The notes: generated by a model from the letters alone, not told the origin. A stretch of 33,452 nucleotides of DNA from Candidatus Azophilus lithoversatilis (GCA_028278675.1 JAQAJJ010000031.1:32243-65694), one strand, 5' to 3'; counted from the stretch's first letter, positions 13,881 through 21,963 are shown. A program made the numbers and translations.

Positions 13881-16302
13881 AGCCCAACCTCGTAAAAGAT
13901 CACTGACGGGCATCATTATCTGGATCGCGTTGACCGGAATCTGTACGTTATCTCTTACATTGACCGCCGTTTTTCTCTATTTGAACCCGCAAATCCCCGC
14001 TGCGGAGTCCTATCGGCATGTCAAGCTGGAGACCCCGCTACGGGTGTTCACCGCGGACGATGCGCTCATCGCGGAGTTCGGTGAACGCCGCCGCATCCCC
14101 ATCCGCTTCGACCAGGTGCCGCGCCACTTCATCAACGCGCTGCTCGACACCGAGGACAAGCGCTTCTATCAACACAGCGGCATCGACTTCATATCCTTGA
14201 CCAACGACACCCTCGGCCTGATCAAAAGCCTCCTGCTCGAAGGCTCCTTGGGTCCGGGCGCGAGCACCATCACGATGCAACTGGCGCGCAACATCTCGTT
14301 CAGTCTGGAGCGCCGCTTCCTGCGCAAGTTCAAGGAGATGCTGCTGGCGCTGAAGATCGAAACCGAGCTTGAGAAGGATGAGATCCTCGAGCTCTACATC
14401 AATGAAATGCCGTTCGGGAAGCGCGCCTACGGCGCCGAGGCAGCGGCCCGCACCTACTACGGCAAGTCCTTGGGCAAACTGAGCATTCCCCAACTCGCCA
14501 TGCTCGCCGGCGTACTGCAGGCACCAACCGCGGGCAATCCCATCAACGGCCCGGAACGGGCACTCAGGCGCCGCAACCTAGTGCTGTCCAGAATGCGCGC
14601 CCAAGGCTCCATCACCGAAGCCGAATACAAGGACGCCGTGGCGGCGCCGATCACCGCCGGACTGCACGGACGGGATCTCGACGTGCCGGCCCCTTTCCCG
14701 GCGGAGTGGGTGCGCCAACAACTGCTAGGCCACTTCCCGGATCTCTATACTGGCGGCTACCTCGCCCACACCACGCTCAGCAGCAGGAATCAGGCCGCTG
14801 CCACCCGAGCGCTCCGCAACGGACTGATCGCCTATGATCGCCGCCACGGCTACCGCGGCCCGGAAGCCCAATTCGATGATCAGGAAGCGGGTCTGGCGGC
14901 GTTGGCAAACCTCAGGGTCCAAGGCGGCTTGGCGGCCGCCCTGGTAACTGGCGTCCGTCACGACCGGGCCGACGCCATCTTGGCTGACGGCGCATCGATC
15001 ACCCTTGAGATGGCCGCTCTCCGCTGGCCCCCCTACATCGAGGTGGATGTCCGCGGGCCGACGCCGAAGCGTCCCATTGACGTGGTGCAGCCGGGCGACT
15101 TGATTCGCGTTCAGGCGACCGAGGAGGGGTGGCGGCTGGCCCAGCTACCCGAGGTCCAAGGCGCCCTGGTGTCCCTCGATCCCGCCACCGGCGCGGTGCT
15201 GGCCTTGGAGGGCGGCTTCGAATTCGGCATCAACCAGTACAACCATGCCTTGCAGGCAGCGCGCCAGCCTGGTTCGGGATTCAAGCCCTTCGTCTATTCC
15301 GCCGCCCTGCAAAACGGCACAACGCCCGCTTCGATCTTCATGGATGCGCCCCTAGTGCATGACGACGCCAATCTGGAGTCCCAGTACCGGCCGAGAAACG
15401 ACAACAACCGCTACAACGGTCCCACGAGGCTGCGGGAGGCGCTTTACCGCTCGATCAATCTGGTGTCGATGCGGGTGCTGATGCGGGTCGGGGCGGGCAA
15501 CGTGCTCACCCATGCGCAGCGCTTCGGCTTCAACACCGACGCATTCCCACGCAGCACCCAGTTGGCCATCGGCGGCGGCACCATGGCCGTGACGCCCATC
15601 GACATGGCGGCGGCCTACGCGGTGTTCGCCAACGGGGGATACAAGGTGGAGCCGCACATCATCCGCAAAGTGGTGGACATCGACGGCGCCATCGTTTTCG
15701 AACCGCAACATGCTGCCGTTTGCCGGTCATGCGACAATGGTCAATCGAGGGCGCTGCCCGTCGAGGAGCCGGTCAACCTCGAGGATCTGCTGGCCCAGTC
15801 GCCTGCGGCGCCACCCGAACCCGCCATCGACGAACGCAACGCCTTCATCATGCACCAGATGCTCAAGGACGTGATCCAGCGCGGCACGGGACGCCGGGCT
15901 CGGGTGCTGGAGCGCACCGACATCGCCGGCAAGACCGGCACCACTGATGACGCCGCCGACACCTGGTTCAACGGCTACAGCCCCGATGTGGCCACCAGCG
16001 TATGGGTGGGCTTTCCTGACCACACGCCCTTGGGCAAGCGGGAATACGGGTCCAACAACCCCCTGCCGATCTGGATCGACTACATGCGCACCGCCCTGGA
16101 CGGCCTCCCGGAATCCCATCCCACGCAGCCGCCCGGAGTGCTGAGCATGAAGATCGACCCCAGAACCGGCGCCTTGGCCTCCAGTCCACAGGACGATGCG
16201 ATCTTCGAGTACTTCCTGGAGGAGCATGCGCCGAAGACGCAACGCCTGGATGCGGACAGCGATGAGGGCAACCCCAACATCGGACCCGAAGACCTTTTCT
16301 AA
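13855..16302 (+). CDS. mrcA: Penicillin-binding protein 1A, bifunctional glycosyltransferase/transpeptidase
   Basis: This class A PBP polymerises and cross-links peptidoglycan. After a short cytoplasmic segment and one membrane helix ('LTGIIIWIALTGICTLSLTL') comes the GT51 glycosyltransferase, with 'LLDTEDKRFYQHSGID', 'GPGASTITMQLARNISF' and 'YINEMPFGKRAYGAEAAART'. The transpeptidase has SxxK in 'QPGSGFKPFVYSAAL' (nucleophile Ser), SxN in 'YRSINLVSMR' and KTGT in 'IAGKTGTTDDAADTWFNGYS'. Length, about 815 aa, and divergent placement beside pilM match PBP1A of gammaproteobacteria. No ATG is available: TTG 13855 is my choice; TTG 13804 would make the first residues antisense to the conserved pilM N-terminus. 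Either start overlaps pilM. Confidence 0.95.
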   Translation: MNNRNTLNTAQPRKRSLTGIIIWIALTGICTLSLTLTAVFLYLNPQIPAAESYRHVKLETPLRVFTADDALIAEFGERRRIPIRFDQVPRHFINALLDTEDKRFYQHSGIDFISLTNDTLGLIKSLLLEGSLGPGASTITMQLARNISFSLERRFLRKFKEMLLALKIETELEKDEILELYINEMPFGKRAYGAEAAARTYYGKSLGKLSIPQLAMLAGVLQAPTAGNPINGPERALRRRNLVLSRMRAQGSITEAEYKDAVAAPITAGLHGRDLDVPAPFPAEWVRQQLLGHFPDLYTGGYLAHTTLSSRNQAAATRALRNGLIAYDRRHGYRGPEAQFDDQEAGLAALANLRVQGGLAAALVTGVRHDRADAILADGASITLEMAALRWPPYIEVDVRGPTPKRPIDVVQPGDLIRVQATEEGWRLAQLPEVQGALVSLDPATGAVLALEGGFEFGINQYNHALQAARQPGSGFKPFVYSAALQNGTTPASIFMDAPLVHDDANLESQYRPRNDNNRYNGPTRLREALYRSINLVSMRVLMRVGAGNVLTHAQRFGFNTDAFPRSTQLAIGGGTMAVTPIDMAAAYAVFANGGYKVEPHIIRKVVDIDGAIVFEPQHAAVCRSCDNGQSRALPVEEPVNLEDLLAQSPAAPPEPAIDERNAFIMHQMLKDVIQRGTGRRARVLERTDIAGKTGTTDDAADTWFNGYSPDVATSVWVGFPDHTPLGKREYGSNNPLPIWIDYMRTALDGLPESHPTQPPGVLSMKIDPRTGALASSPQDDAIFEYFLEEHAPKTQRLDADSDEGNPNIGPEDLF

Positions 16303-16338
16303 GCCTGCACCTCCCGCCAACTATTGTCGCGAAGGCAC

Positions 16339-16381
16339 CGAGTTGCGAAGCAACTCGAACGCCTGGCCACTTGGCCAGGCG
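16339..16381. repeat. Twin hairpin between convergent mrcA and M48 protease genes
   Basis: Two perfect stems stand back to back. CGAGTTGC-GAA-GCAACTCG (16339-16357) has 8 bp with a 3-nt loop. After 2-3 nt comes CGCCTGGCC-ACTT-GGCCAGGCG (16360-16381), 9 bp with a 4-nt loop. It ends 3 bp from the protease stop and lies between converging genes, so it may be a bidirectional terminator, although no T-tract follows. The two-stem layout is the same as in the repeats at 17784-18141, with different stem sequences. Confidence 0.85.
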
Positions 16382-16383
16382 CG

Positions 16384-17925
16384 TCAACGCACCAGCTTGA
16401 TGTTGTCGCCGGCCCGGGGTTGGCCACGGGGATAGTGGCCATTGATCACCCGCAGGGTCTCCTCCGGAAAGGACTTCAAGGACGACTTCTGAGCCAGCGC
16501 GGCGTAGCTGTCGCTGGGGTTGGCCGTCACCACGTGGATGCGCTGTCGATTGGCGGCATCAAGATCGCTGGCCGTCATGGCTCGGAACGAGGCGAGGGTT
16601 TCGTTGAAGTCCCGCTCAAATCGCGCCGGATCGCCGACCGGGCCGAGCTCGCCCTTGAACAGATAGACCGCGCCATCCTTGAACACCACTGCCATCTTCC
16701 GCGCTTGGGCGTCGCCCGCCAGAATGGTCACATCCGCCACGTAAGCGGCATAGCCGTTGACGTCGATGGCCTGGCCGTTTTCGATGTCGTCGCGCTTGAG
16801 GGTTTCGCGAATGTAGCCCTCTGGCGTCTGCTCCTTGGCGGCCGGCTTCTGGCGTTGCACGGTGATGGCGGCATCCGATACGCCGCTGACATCCGCCCCA
16901 AACACCTCCGAGGCGGTATTGCCCAAGTCCCAACCCTCCGGGAACCGCACCACGATGCGCAAGCCGCTATGGTAGTAGGTGCTGCCTTGCACCAAGCCTT
17001 CGGCTGCTTCATCGCCGAACACCAAGCCATCCAGCATGGCCCAGAAGTCGCGCTCCGGGGGACGGGTATTGACGCCGGCCAGGGGAACGGCCTCCCCGAC
17101 AACGTCGTGCAGCCGCTTGTCGTTGCGGGGGTGGCTGGCGAAGAGGCCGTGGTAAACGCTGGGCCGGTTCGACACCGACTTGGCGAACAGCTCCGCCTCC
17201 TTGAGCACGTAGATCACGTTGATCATCGCCAAGGGGTCATAGCCCGCCCGGGCGAGGAATTCAGCGCCGAAAGCATCTGCTTCCAACTCGTGCTCCCGCG
17301 CCTCCCGGCTCACCGCGGTGGCCGTCAAGGTGTCGCCCAAGTCCTTCATGCCCCAGCTGGAGGTGCCAATCAGGCCGATCCAGCCGAGCAAGCCACCGAG
17401 GCGATTGAGCCCCTTGGTCCGCTTGCTGTGGCGCCCCACCACATGACCGATTTCATGGCCGATAATGCCCGCCAGTTCGTCTTCGCTGCGGCAATAGGCG
17501 ATGATGCCCCGATAGATGAAAATGTAGCCGTCCTGGGTGGCTGCGGCGTTGACCGACGGGCTGTCAACCACAACGAACGTGTAGTTGCTGCCCGCATCCG
17601 GGGAGGCCGCCAACAGGCGCTCGCCAATTTCAGTGACGTAGTCCTGCCACTCAGCGTCCCGGTACAGCGCATTCTTCTCGCGCAGGTCGTTGTACATCTT
17701 TTCGCCATCGCCCGCACCAAAGGCGCAGCCGGCGGCAAAGACGAGGATCAGCTTGAGCCAACGCCAACCCGCTGCGCGGGTGCGAACCCGCTGATGCGGG
17801 TTCGTTTGGAGTTTCGCCAACGCGAAACTCCACGACCGAGGTGGGATGGGGAATGCGGTGCATCGGGCCGTTGAGGTTTCGCTAGCGCGAAACTTCGCGG
17901 TCGAGGTGAGTGTGGGCTTGTGCAT
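16384..17925 (-). CDS. M48-family zinc metalloprotease, probable lipoprotein, N-terminus altered by a palindromic repeat
   Basis: The HEXXH zinc site is 'GHEIGHVVGRHSKR', and the third ligand is in 'EHELEADAFGAEFLARAGYD'. These are M48 hallmarks of periplasmic, membrane-linked proteases such as BepA/LoiP. A lipoprotein-like signal 'WLKLILVFAAGCAFGAG' is visible about 55-70 residues into the open frame. The C-terminal 200 residues form a second domain ending 'HYPRGQPRAGDNIKLVR', seen in long M48 proteins. Everything before the signal is translated from a twin-hairpin repeat (17766-17896), and no normal start codon lies between repeat and signal. The ATG at 17925 has no clear Shine-Dalgarno. 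Either translation begins upstream with a repeat-encoded leader, or the gene lost its native start. Confidence 0.85.
   Translation of the reverse strand: MHKPTLTSTAKFRASETSTARCTAFPIPPRSWSFALAKLQTNPHQRVRTRAAGWRWLKLILVFAAGCAFGAGDGEKMYNDLREKNALYRDAEWQDYVTEIGERLLAASPDAGSNYTFVVVDSPSVNAAATQDGYIFIYRGIIAYCRSEDELAGIIGHEIGHVVGRHSKRTKGLNRLGGLLGWIGLIGTSSWGMKDLGDTLTATAVSREAREHELEADAFGAEFLARAGYDPLAMINVIYVLKEAELFAKSVSNRPSVYHGLFASHPRNDKRLHDVVGEAVPLAGVNTRPPERDFWAMLDGLVFGDEAAEGLVQGSTYYHSGLRIVVRFPEGWDLGNTASEVFGADVSGVSDAAITVQRQKPAAKEQTPEGYIRETLKRDDIENGQAIDVNGYAAYVADVTILAGDAQARKMAVVFKDGAVYLFKGELGPVGDPARFERDFNETLASFRAMTASDLDAANRQRIHVVTANPSDSYAALAQKSSLKSFPEETLRVINGHYPRGQPRAGDNIKLVR
17784..17831. repeat. Twin-hairpin palindromic repeat, copy 1 (inside the M48 reading frame)
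   Basis: Stem 1 is GAACCCGC-TGAT-GCGGGTTC, the linker is GTTT, and stem 2 is GGAGTTTCGC-CAAC-GCGAAACTCC. That is 8 and 10 perfect base pairs with 4-nt loops. A degenerate half unit precedes it (17766-17781, ACCCGC-TGC-GCGGGT). The copy is translated on the minus strand as 'KLQTNPHQRVRTR' ahead of the protease signal sequence. Confidence 0.92.
17873..17896. repeat. Half element of the twin-hairpin repeat (stem 2 only)
   Basis: GAGGTTTCGC-TAGC-GCGAAACTTC is stem 2 of the family with one G.T-type mismatch and a new loop. It lies near the 5' end of the longest M48 reading frame. Confidence 0.8.
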
Positions 17926-17989
17926 GGTTTACGCTTTCAAGTCCTGCTCGCGGTCAGGACGCTGATTCTAACGGGAATTGGATGAATGC

Positions 17990-18037
17990 GAACCCGCTGA
18001 TGCGGGTTCGTTTGGAGTTTCGCTGGCGCGAAACTCC
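17990..18037. repeat. Twin-hairpin palindromic repeat, copy 2
   Basis: It is identical in both stems and linker to copy 1, but the stem 2 loop is TGGC. It sits in the space between the M48 gene and rpmE, in the same orientation as copies 1 and 3. Confidence 0.93.
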
Positions 18038-18060
18038 GCGATCCGGCGGGGAAGCGCGGT

Positions 18061-18141
18061 CTGATGCGGGTGCGAACCCGCTGATGCGGGTGCGAACCCG
18101 CTGATGCGGGTTCGTTTGGAGTTTCGCTGGCGCGAAACTCC
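18061..18141. repeat. Twin-hairpin palindromic repeat, copy 3, with a 20-bp stem 1 tandem expansion
   Basis: The 20-bp unit CTGATGCGGGTGCGAACCCG is present at 18061 and 18081 and partly at 18101, so stem 1 is expanded. The complete element follows at 18094-18141 with loop TGGC in stem 2. Expansion of one stem in multiples of 20 bp suggests slippage. Confidence 0.92.
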
Positions 18142-18153
18142 GCCATCAGATGA

Positions 18154-18172
18154 GGTTAGCGGTGCGCTAACC
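18154..18172. terminator. Hairpin over the rpmE stop codon
   Basis: GGTTAGCG-GTG-CGCTAACC is a perfect 8-bp stem with a 3-nt loop covering the rpmE stop (18167-18169). It may stabilise the 3' end or aid termination. No T-tract follows on the minus strand, so intrinsic termination is uncertain. Confidence 0.45.
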
Positions 18173-18382
18173 GGCGACGGTGCGGTTGCCGAAGCGCCGG
18201 CGGAAGCGTTCCACCCGGCCCCTGGAATCGAGAATTTTCTGCTTGCCCGTATAGAAGGGGTGGCAAGCCGAACAGACATCGATGTGAATGTCCTCGGTCA
18301 GGGTGGAGCGGGTCTCAAGGACGTTGCCGCAACTGCAAGTGGCCTTGATGGCCTGGTAGGGCGGGTGGATGTCGTTCTTCAT
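18167..18382 (-). CDS. rpmE: 50S ribosomal protein L31, zinc-binding form
   Basis: L31 sits at the central protuberance and bridges the ribosomal subunits. The 71-aa length is normal. The zinc ligands CSC (Cys16, Cys18) and CSAC (Cys37, Cys40) mark the zinc-containing paralogue rather than the zinc-free YkgM form. The segment '[20 protein letters not shown]' is a family signature. It is divergent from priA, as in E. coli. A promoter and a hairpin containing the ribosome-binding site precede it. Confidence 0.97.
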   Translation of the reverse strand: MKNDIHPPYQAIKATCSCGNVLETRSTLTEDIHIDVCSACHPFYTGKQKILDSRGRVERFRRRFGNRTVAG

Positions 18383-18385
18383 GGG

Positions 18386-18405
18386 TTTTTTCCGGTGGGA
18401 AAAAA
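18386..18405 (-). promoter_or_regulatory. Leader hairpin enclosing the rpmE ribosome-binding site
   Basis: On the rpmE transcript UUUUUUCC-CACC-GGAAAAAA forms a perfect 8-bp stem that ends 3 nt before the AUG. Its 3' arm holds the only Shine-Dalgarno-like bases (GGA). Such a structure could be opened or bound by L31; Rfam describes L31 leader RNAs in gammaproteobacteria. I have not compared it with that model. Confidence 0.6.
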
Positions 18406-18412
18406 GGCGCGT

Positions 18413-18440
18413 AGTGTAGCAGAGGAGTGGTCAGCGACAA
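18413..18440 (-). promoter_or_regulatory. Probable sigma-70 promoter of rpmE
   Basis: On the minus strand there is TTGTCG (18440-18435), a 16-nt spacer, and TACACT (18418-18413). Transcription would start near 18406, just before the leader hairpin, giving a leader of about 25 nt. Confidence 0.65.
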
Positions 18441-18596
18441 ACGGTCTTCCGCCCCTGCGCTGCATCGCCTCAAGGTCAGGATTTCCCGAACCAATGAGCC
18501 CAACCCATGCTCAGGGGTTCCGCTTTAGCGGCATTACCAACGCGCCGACGGCTCGCAATTGCGCTTCATGGCCGAGCGCACCACACTAGGCCCGCC

Positions 18597-20726
18597 ATGA
18601 CGTCCGTCGTTCGCATTGCCGTTCCCGTTCCCCTGCCACAGGCATTCGACTACGCCGTTCCCGCCGCTGGCCCGCTGCCGGCGGTCGGCGCGAGAGTGCG
18701 GGTACCGTTCGGCAATCGAACCTTGGTGGGCATTTGCATCGAGGTGGATCCGCACGACGCCTATGCCGAACCCAAAGCGCTGCTTGAGGTGCTTGACGAG
18801 CGGAGCATCGTGTCCGGCGATGTCCAGCGGCTGGCGCTTTGGTTGGCCGATTACTACCACTATCCACTTGGCGAGGTGTTTGCCGCCTTGCTGCCCAACG
18901 CCGCCCTGAAAGGGGCGCCTCTGAGATTGCGGACCGAGGAAATCTGGCGGCGCAGCGGCACCGCGGCGCCGGACCTCTCCCGTGCCGAACGGCAGCAGGC
19001 GCTGCTAGCCTTCCTGGACCGCAACGGCGGCTGGGCCAGCGGCAAGGCCATTCGGGCCGCCGGATTCACTTCCGCCATGATCGCTGCCCTAGTCCGCAAA
19101 GGCGCCATTGAAGCCGGCGAGCGCCGCTTCGATGGAGAGCAGCCCCCGCGCTTGACCGCAGACCAACAGGCGGCTGTAGAGGACTATCGACAACGGCTGG
19201 ACGGCTTCTCCCCGAACCTGCTTGAAGGCGTGACCGGCAGCGGCAAGACCGAAGTCTATCTGCGCGCCATCGCCGATGTCCTCGGCCGCTGCGATCAAGT
19301 GCTGGTACTGGTGCCCGAGATCGCTCTGACGCCGCAGACCCTGTCCCGCTTTCGACGGCGCTACGGCGCCACCGACGTGATGCACTCGGGCCTAAGCGAT
19401 CAGGAGCGATTGAACGCCTGGCTGCGCTGCCGCGACGGCCAAGCGCAGATTCTGATCGGCACCCGATCGGCTGTCTTCACGCCATTCAGGCAACTCGGTC
19501 TGATCGTGGTGGACGAGGAGCACGACAGTTCGTTCAAGCAGCATGACCGGCTTCGCTACTCGGCTCGCGACGTCGCCGTCAAGCGGGCGCAGGACTTGAA
19601 CATTCCGCTCATACTGGGCAGTGCGACGCCCTCCCTGGAATCCCTCGAAAACGTCCGTTGCGGACGCTATCGACACCAACGCCTGAGCCAACGCGCAACG
19701 GGCGCCTCCATGCCAAGCATGCGCATTCTCGACATCCGCGGCCATCCCCTGCGCGAGGGCCTAAGCTATCCGCTGACGGCGCACATCGAACGGCACCTCG
19801 ACGCCGGCGGCCAAGTGCTGGTGTTCCTGAACCGGCGTGGCTACGCGCCGATTTACCTGTGCGCCGATTGCGGCTGGCAGGCCGCCTGCGGCCAGTGCGA
19901 TGCCCGGCTGACCTTGCACCAAGGCCGCAGGCGCCTCGCCTGCCACCACTGCGGAGCCGAGCACCCAGTCGCCGACGCCTGCCCTTCCTGCGGCAGCGCG
20001 CATCTGATGGCGATCGGTGCGGGCACCGAACGCACCGAGGAAGGATTGAGGGAGCGTTTCCCCGGCGCTTCGCTCATTCGCATCGATCGCGACACGGTCC
20101 GCTCCCATCGCCGCCTCGAAGCAGGGCTGGCAAAGATAGGGCGCGGTGAGCCGGGCATTCTGATCGGCACCCAGATGCTTGCCAAAGGCCATGATTTTCC
20201 CAACATCACGATGGTCGCGGCGGTCAACGCCGACGCCGGCTTCCTGAGCGCTGACTTCAAGGCGCCGGAGCGCACCGCCCAGCTGCTCATTCAGGTGGCC
20301 GGACGGGCCGGGCGGGCGAGCCGTCCTGGAGAGGTCTGGATACAGACCCTGCAGCCCGGCAATCCGGCGCTCAGGCGTCTCATCGAGGAAGGCTACGCCG
20401 GTTTCGCCGACCACGAGCTGTCCATTCGCCGCCGCGCCGGACTGCCTCCGGCTCGGCACATGGCCCTCATTCGCGCCGCTGCCGCCGACCCCGCCGCTGC
20501 GGCGGCATTCCTAGCCAAACTGAAGGCCAAGTTGCCAAACGATCTGGAAGTCCTCGGCCCGGCTCCGGCGCACATGCAGCGGCTGGCCAATCAGCATCGC
20601 TTTCAACTGATGCTGCTCGCCGACCGGCGCGGCCCGCTGCATCGAAGCCTTAGGGCCATGACCAGCGCGACCACGCCGCGGGGACTGCGCTGGGAAATCG
20701 ACGTTGACCCCGCGGATGCGCTTTAA
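18597..20726 (+). CDS. priA: Primosomal replication restart helicase PriA
   Basis: PriA recognises stalled forks and D-loops and reloads the replicative helicase. The 709-aa protein has the N-terminal DNA-binding domain 'VPVPLPQAFDYAVP', Walker A 'GVTGSGKTEVYL' (residues 211-218 core), the DEEH box at 306-309 ('VVDEEHDSSFKQ'), and the zinc region from Cys422 (CADC, CGQC, CHHC, CPSC). It also has the helicase C motifs 'ILIGTQMLAKGHDFPNITMV' and 'QVAGRAGRASRPGEVWIQT'. I use ATG 18597, where similarity begins; an in-frame ATG at 18507 adds thirty unconserved residues. The 214-bp gap to rpmE holds the rpmE promoter and leader. Confidence 0.98.
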   Translation: MTSVVRIAVPVPLPQAFDYAVPAAGPLPAVGARVRVPFGNRTLVGICIEVDPHDAYAEPKALLEVLDERSIVSGDVQRLALWLADYYHYPLGEVFAALLPNAALKGAPLRLRTEEIWRRSGTAAPDLSRAERQQALLAFLDRNGGWASGKAIRAAGFTSAMIAALVRKGAIEAGERRFDGEQPPRLTADQQAAVEDYRQRLDGFSPNLLEGVTGSGKTEVYLRAIADVLGRCDQVLVLVPEIALTPQTLSRFRRRYGATDVMHSGLSDQERLNAWLRCRDGQAQILIGTRSAVFTPFRQLGLIVVDEEHDSSFKQHDRLRYSARDVAVKRAQDLNIPLILGSATPSLESLENVRCGRYRHQRLSQRATGASMPSMRILDIRGHPLREGLSYPLTAHIERHLDAGGQVLVFLNRRGYAPIYLCADCGWQAACGQCDARLTLHQGRRRLACHHCGAEHPVADACPSCGSAHLMAIGAGTERTEEGLRERFPGASLIRIDRDTVRSHRRLEAGLAKIGRGEPGILIGTQMLAKGHDFPNITMVAAVNADAGFLSADFKAPERTAQLLIQVAGRAGRASRPGEVWIQTLQPGNPALRRLIEEGYAGFADHELSIRRRAGLPPARHMALIRAAAADPAAAAAFLAKLKAKLPNDLEVLGPAPAHMQRLANQHRFQLMLLADRRGPLHRSLRAMTSATTPRGLRWEIDVDPADAL

Positions 20727-20735
20727 TAGCGCACC

Positions 20736-21311
20736 ATGGCCAAGAAGCAGACGAACGCCAAAACCACCAAGCGAAAGCCGCGCGCTGCGGCGCGCCGCAA
20801 GCAAGCATCCTGGCATACGCCCAGCTTTATGGCCGGCATCCTGCTGGCTGCGGCCGGCTTTACGTTGGTGACTCAGGCGCCGCACTACTTTTCCGAACGC
20901 GTCTCCAAACAGTCCGATCAGAGCGCCGTTCTCGACGGCGACGAGTCCGAACAGCTCGACTTCAGGTTTCCCGACCTGCTCGAAGGCAGCGAAGTGCCCG
21001 CCCACCCGGAGAAATACGGGCCAATCCAACCCCCAACCTCCGAGCCGTCCGAAGGGACCGCGCCGGAGGCCGATGAAACCCAGCCCGTCTACATTCAGGC
21101 GGCGTCCTTCCGCGATTTGGCGGAAGCCGAAAGTCTGCGCGCCCAGCTTATCCTGCAAGGCTTCGCAGCCGCCACCGCACGAGTGGACCTCGACAGCGGC
21201 GCTTGGTATCGAGTCACCGTCGGCCCCATCGAGTCGGCAACGGAAGCCAAAAGCGTCATGAACAGCCTGCGTCAGCAAAAACTCGACGCCCTCTGGATTA
21301 AGCGCAGCTAG
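20736..21311 (+). CDS. SPOR-domain membrane protein, FtsN-like
   Basis: The protein probably acts in cell division or peptidoglycan remodelling. The 191-aa sequence has a Lys/Arg-rich cytoplasmic start, one membrane helix at about 32-48 ('FMAGILLAAAGFTLVTQA'), an acidic Pro-rich linker with 'LDFRFPDLLEGSEV', and a C-terminal SPOR domain from about residue 117 ('PVYIQAASFRDLAEAESLRA'), which binds glycan strands denuded of peptides. Its place between priA and hslV matches E. coli ftsN. It is shorter than E. coli FtsN (319 aa), so I do not assign that symbol. It starts 9 bp after priA. Confidence 0.88.
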   Translation: MAKKQTNAKTTKRKPRAAARRKQASWHTPSFMAGILLAAAGFTLVTQAPHYFSERVSKQSDQSAVLDGDESEQLDFRFPDLLEGSEVPAHPEKYGPIQPPTSEPSEGTAPEADETQPVYIQAASFRDLAEAESLRAQLILQGFAAATARVDLDSGAWYRVTVGPIESATEAKSVMNSLRQQKLDALWIKRS

Positions 21312-21341
21312 CGCCATAATCTGGATAGCTTTCCCAAAACC

Positions 21342-21890
21342 ATGCAGACCATTCACGCAACCACCATCCTTGGCGTCCGGCGCGGCGGCCAAGTCGCGCT
21401 CGGCGGCGACGGCCAAGTGAGCGCCGGACAGACGATCATGAAGGGCAACGCCGTCAAGGTGCGGCGCCTGCATCAGGACCGCGTACTGGCCGGCTTCGCC
21501 GGCGGAACCGCCGATGCCTTCACACTGTTCGAACGATTTGAAGCTGCGCTCGACAAGTTCTCCGGCAACTTGACCCGCAGCGCGGTCGAGCTGGCCAAGG
21601 ACTGGCGTTCCGACCGGGCGCTGCGCCGCCTCGAAGCGATGCTGATCGTCGCCGACCAAGGCACCACCCTGATGGTGAGCGGCACCGGCGACGTGATCGA
21701 GCCGGAATCCGGCCTGATCGCCATCGGCTCCGGAGGCCCCTACGCCCAGGCAGCGGCCCGGGCGCTGTTTGAGAACACCGACCTGGACGCCCGGGCCATC
21801 GTCGAGCGGGCGCTCACAATCGCCGCCGACATCTGCGTGTACACCAATCACAATCGGAGCATTGAAGTTCTGGCCAGCGTTGGGCAATGA
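21342..21890 (+). CDS. hslV: ATP-dependent protease peptidase subunit HslV
   Basis: HslV is the double-hexamer peptidase of the HslUV heat-shock protease. The 182-aa protein shows '[20 protein letters not shown]', '[13 protein letters not shown]', '[20 protein letters not shown]' and '[18 protein letters not shown]'. The N-terminal nucleophile should be Thr7, the first Thr of TTILGV. So a six-residue leader, MQTIHA, must be removed, unlike E. coli, where only Met is cut. No other start fits. It is followed after 73 bp by hslU on the same strand. I see no clear sigma-32 promoter. Confidence 0.97.
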   Translation: MQTIHATTILGVRRGGQVALGGDGQVSAGQTIMKGNAVKVRRLHQDRVLAGFAGGTADAFTLFERFEAALDKFSGNLTRSAVELAKDWRSDRALRRLEAMLIVADQGTTLMVSGTGDVIEPESGLIAIGSGGPYAQAAARALFENTDLDARAIVERALTIAADICVYTNHNRSIEVLASVGQ

Positions 21891-21963
21891 TGAGCGCCCG
21901 CAGCGCCTTGCCGCCGAGGCGGCGACCTTCCGACACAGGCATCAAGCGCAGGGAATAACCACA

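Noticed and set aside
13929-13970. TTGACC-type -35 inside the start of mrcA
   Set aside because: It lies inside the membrane-helix coding region and would miss the start of mrcA.
16324-17874. 516-codon plus-strand open frame opposite the M48 protease
   Set aside because: The opposite strand carries HEXXH and other family motifs; this frame has none and begins inside the twin-hairpin repeat.
20511-21887. Long minus-strand frame across priA, the SPOR gene and hslV
   Set aside because: It crosses three supported genes and their spacers, and the translation is low-complexity shadow.
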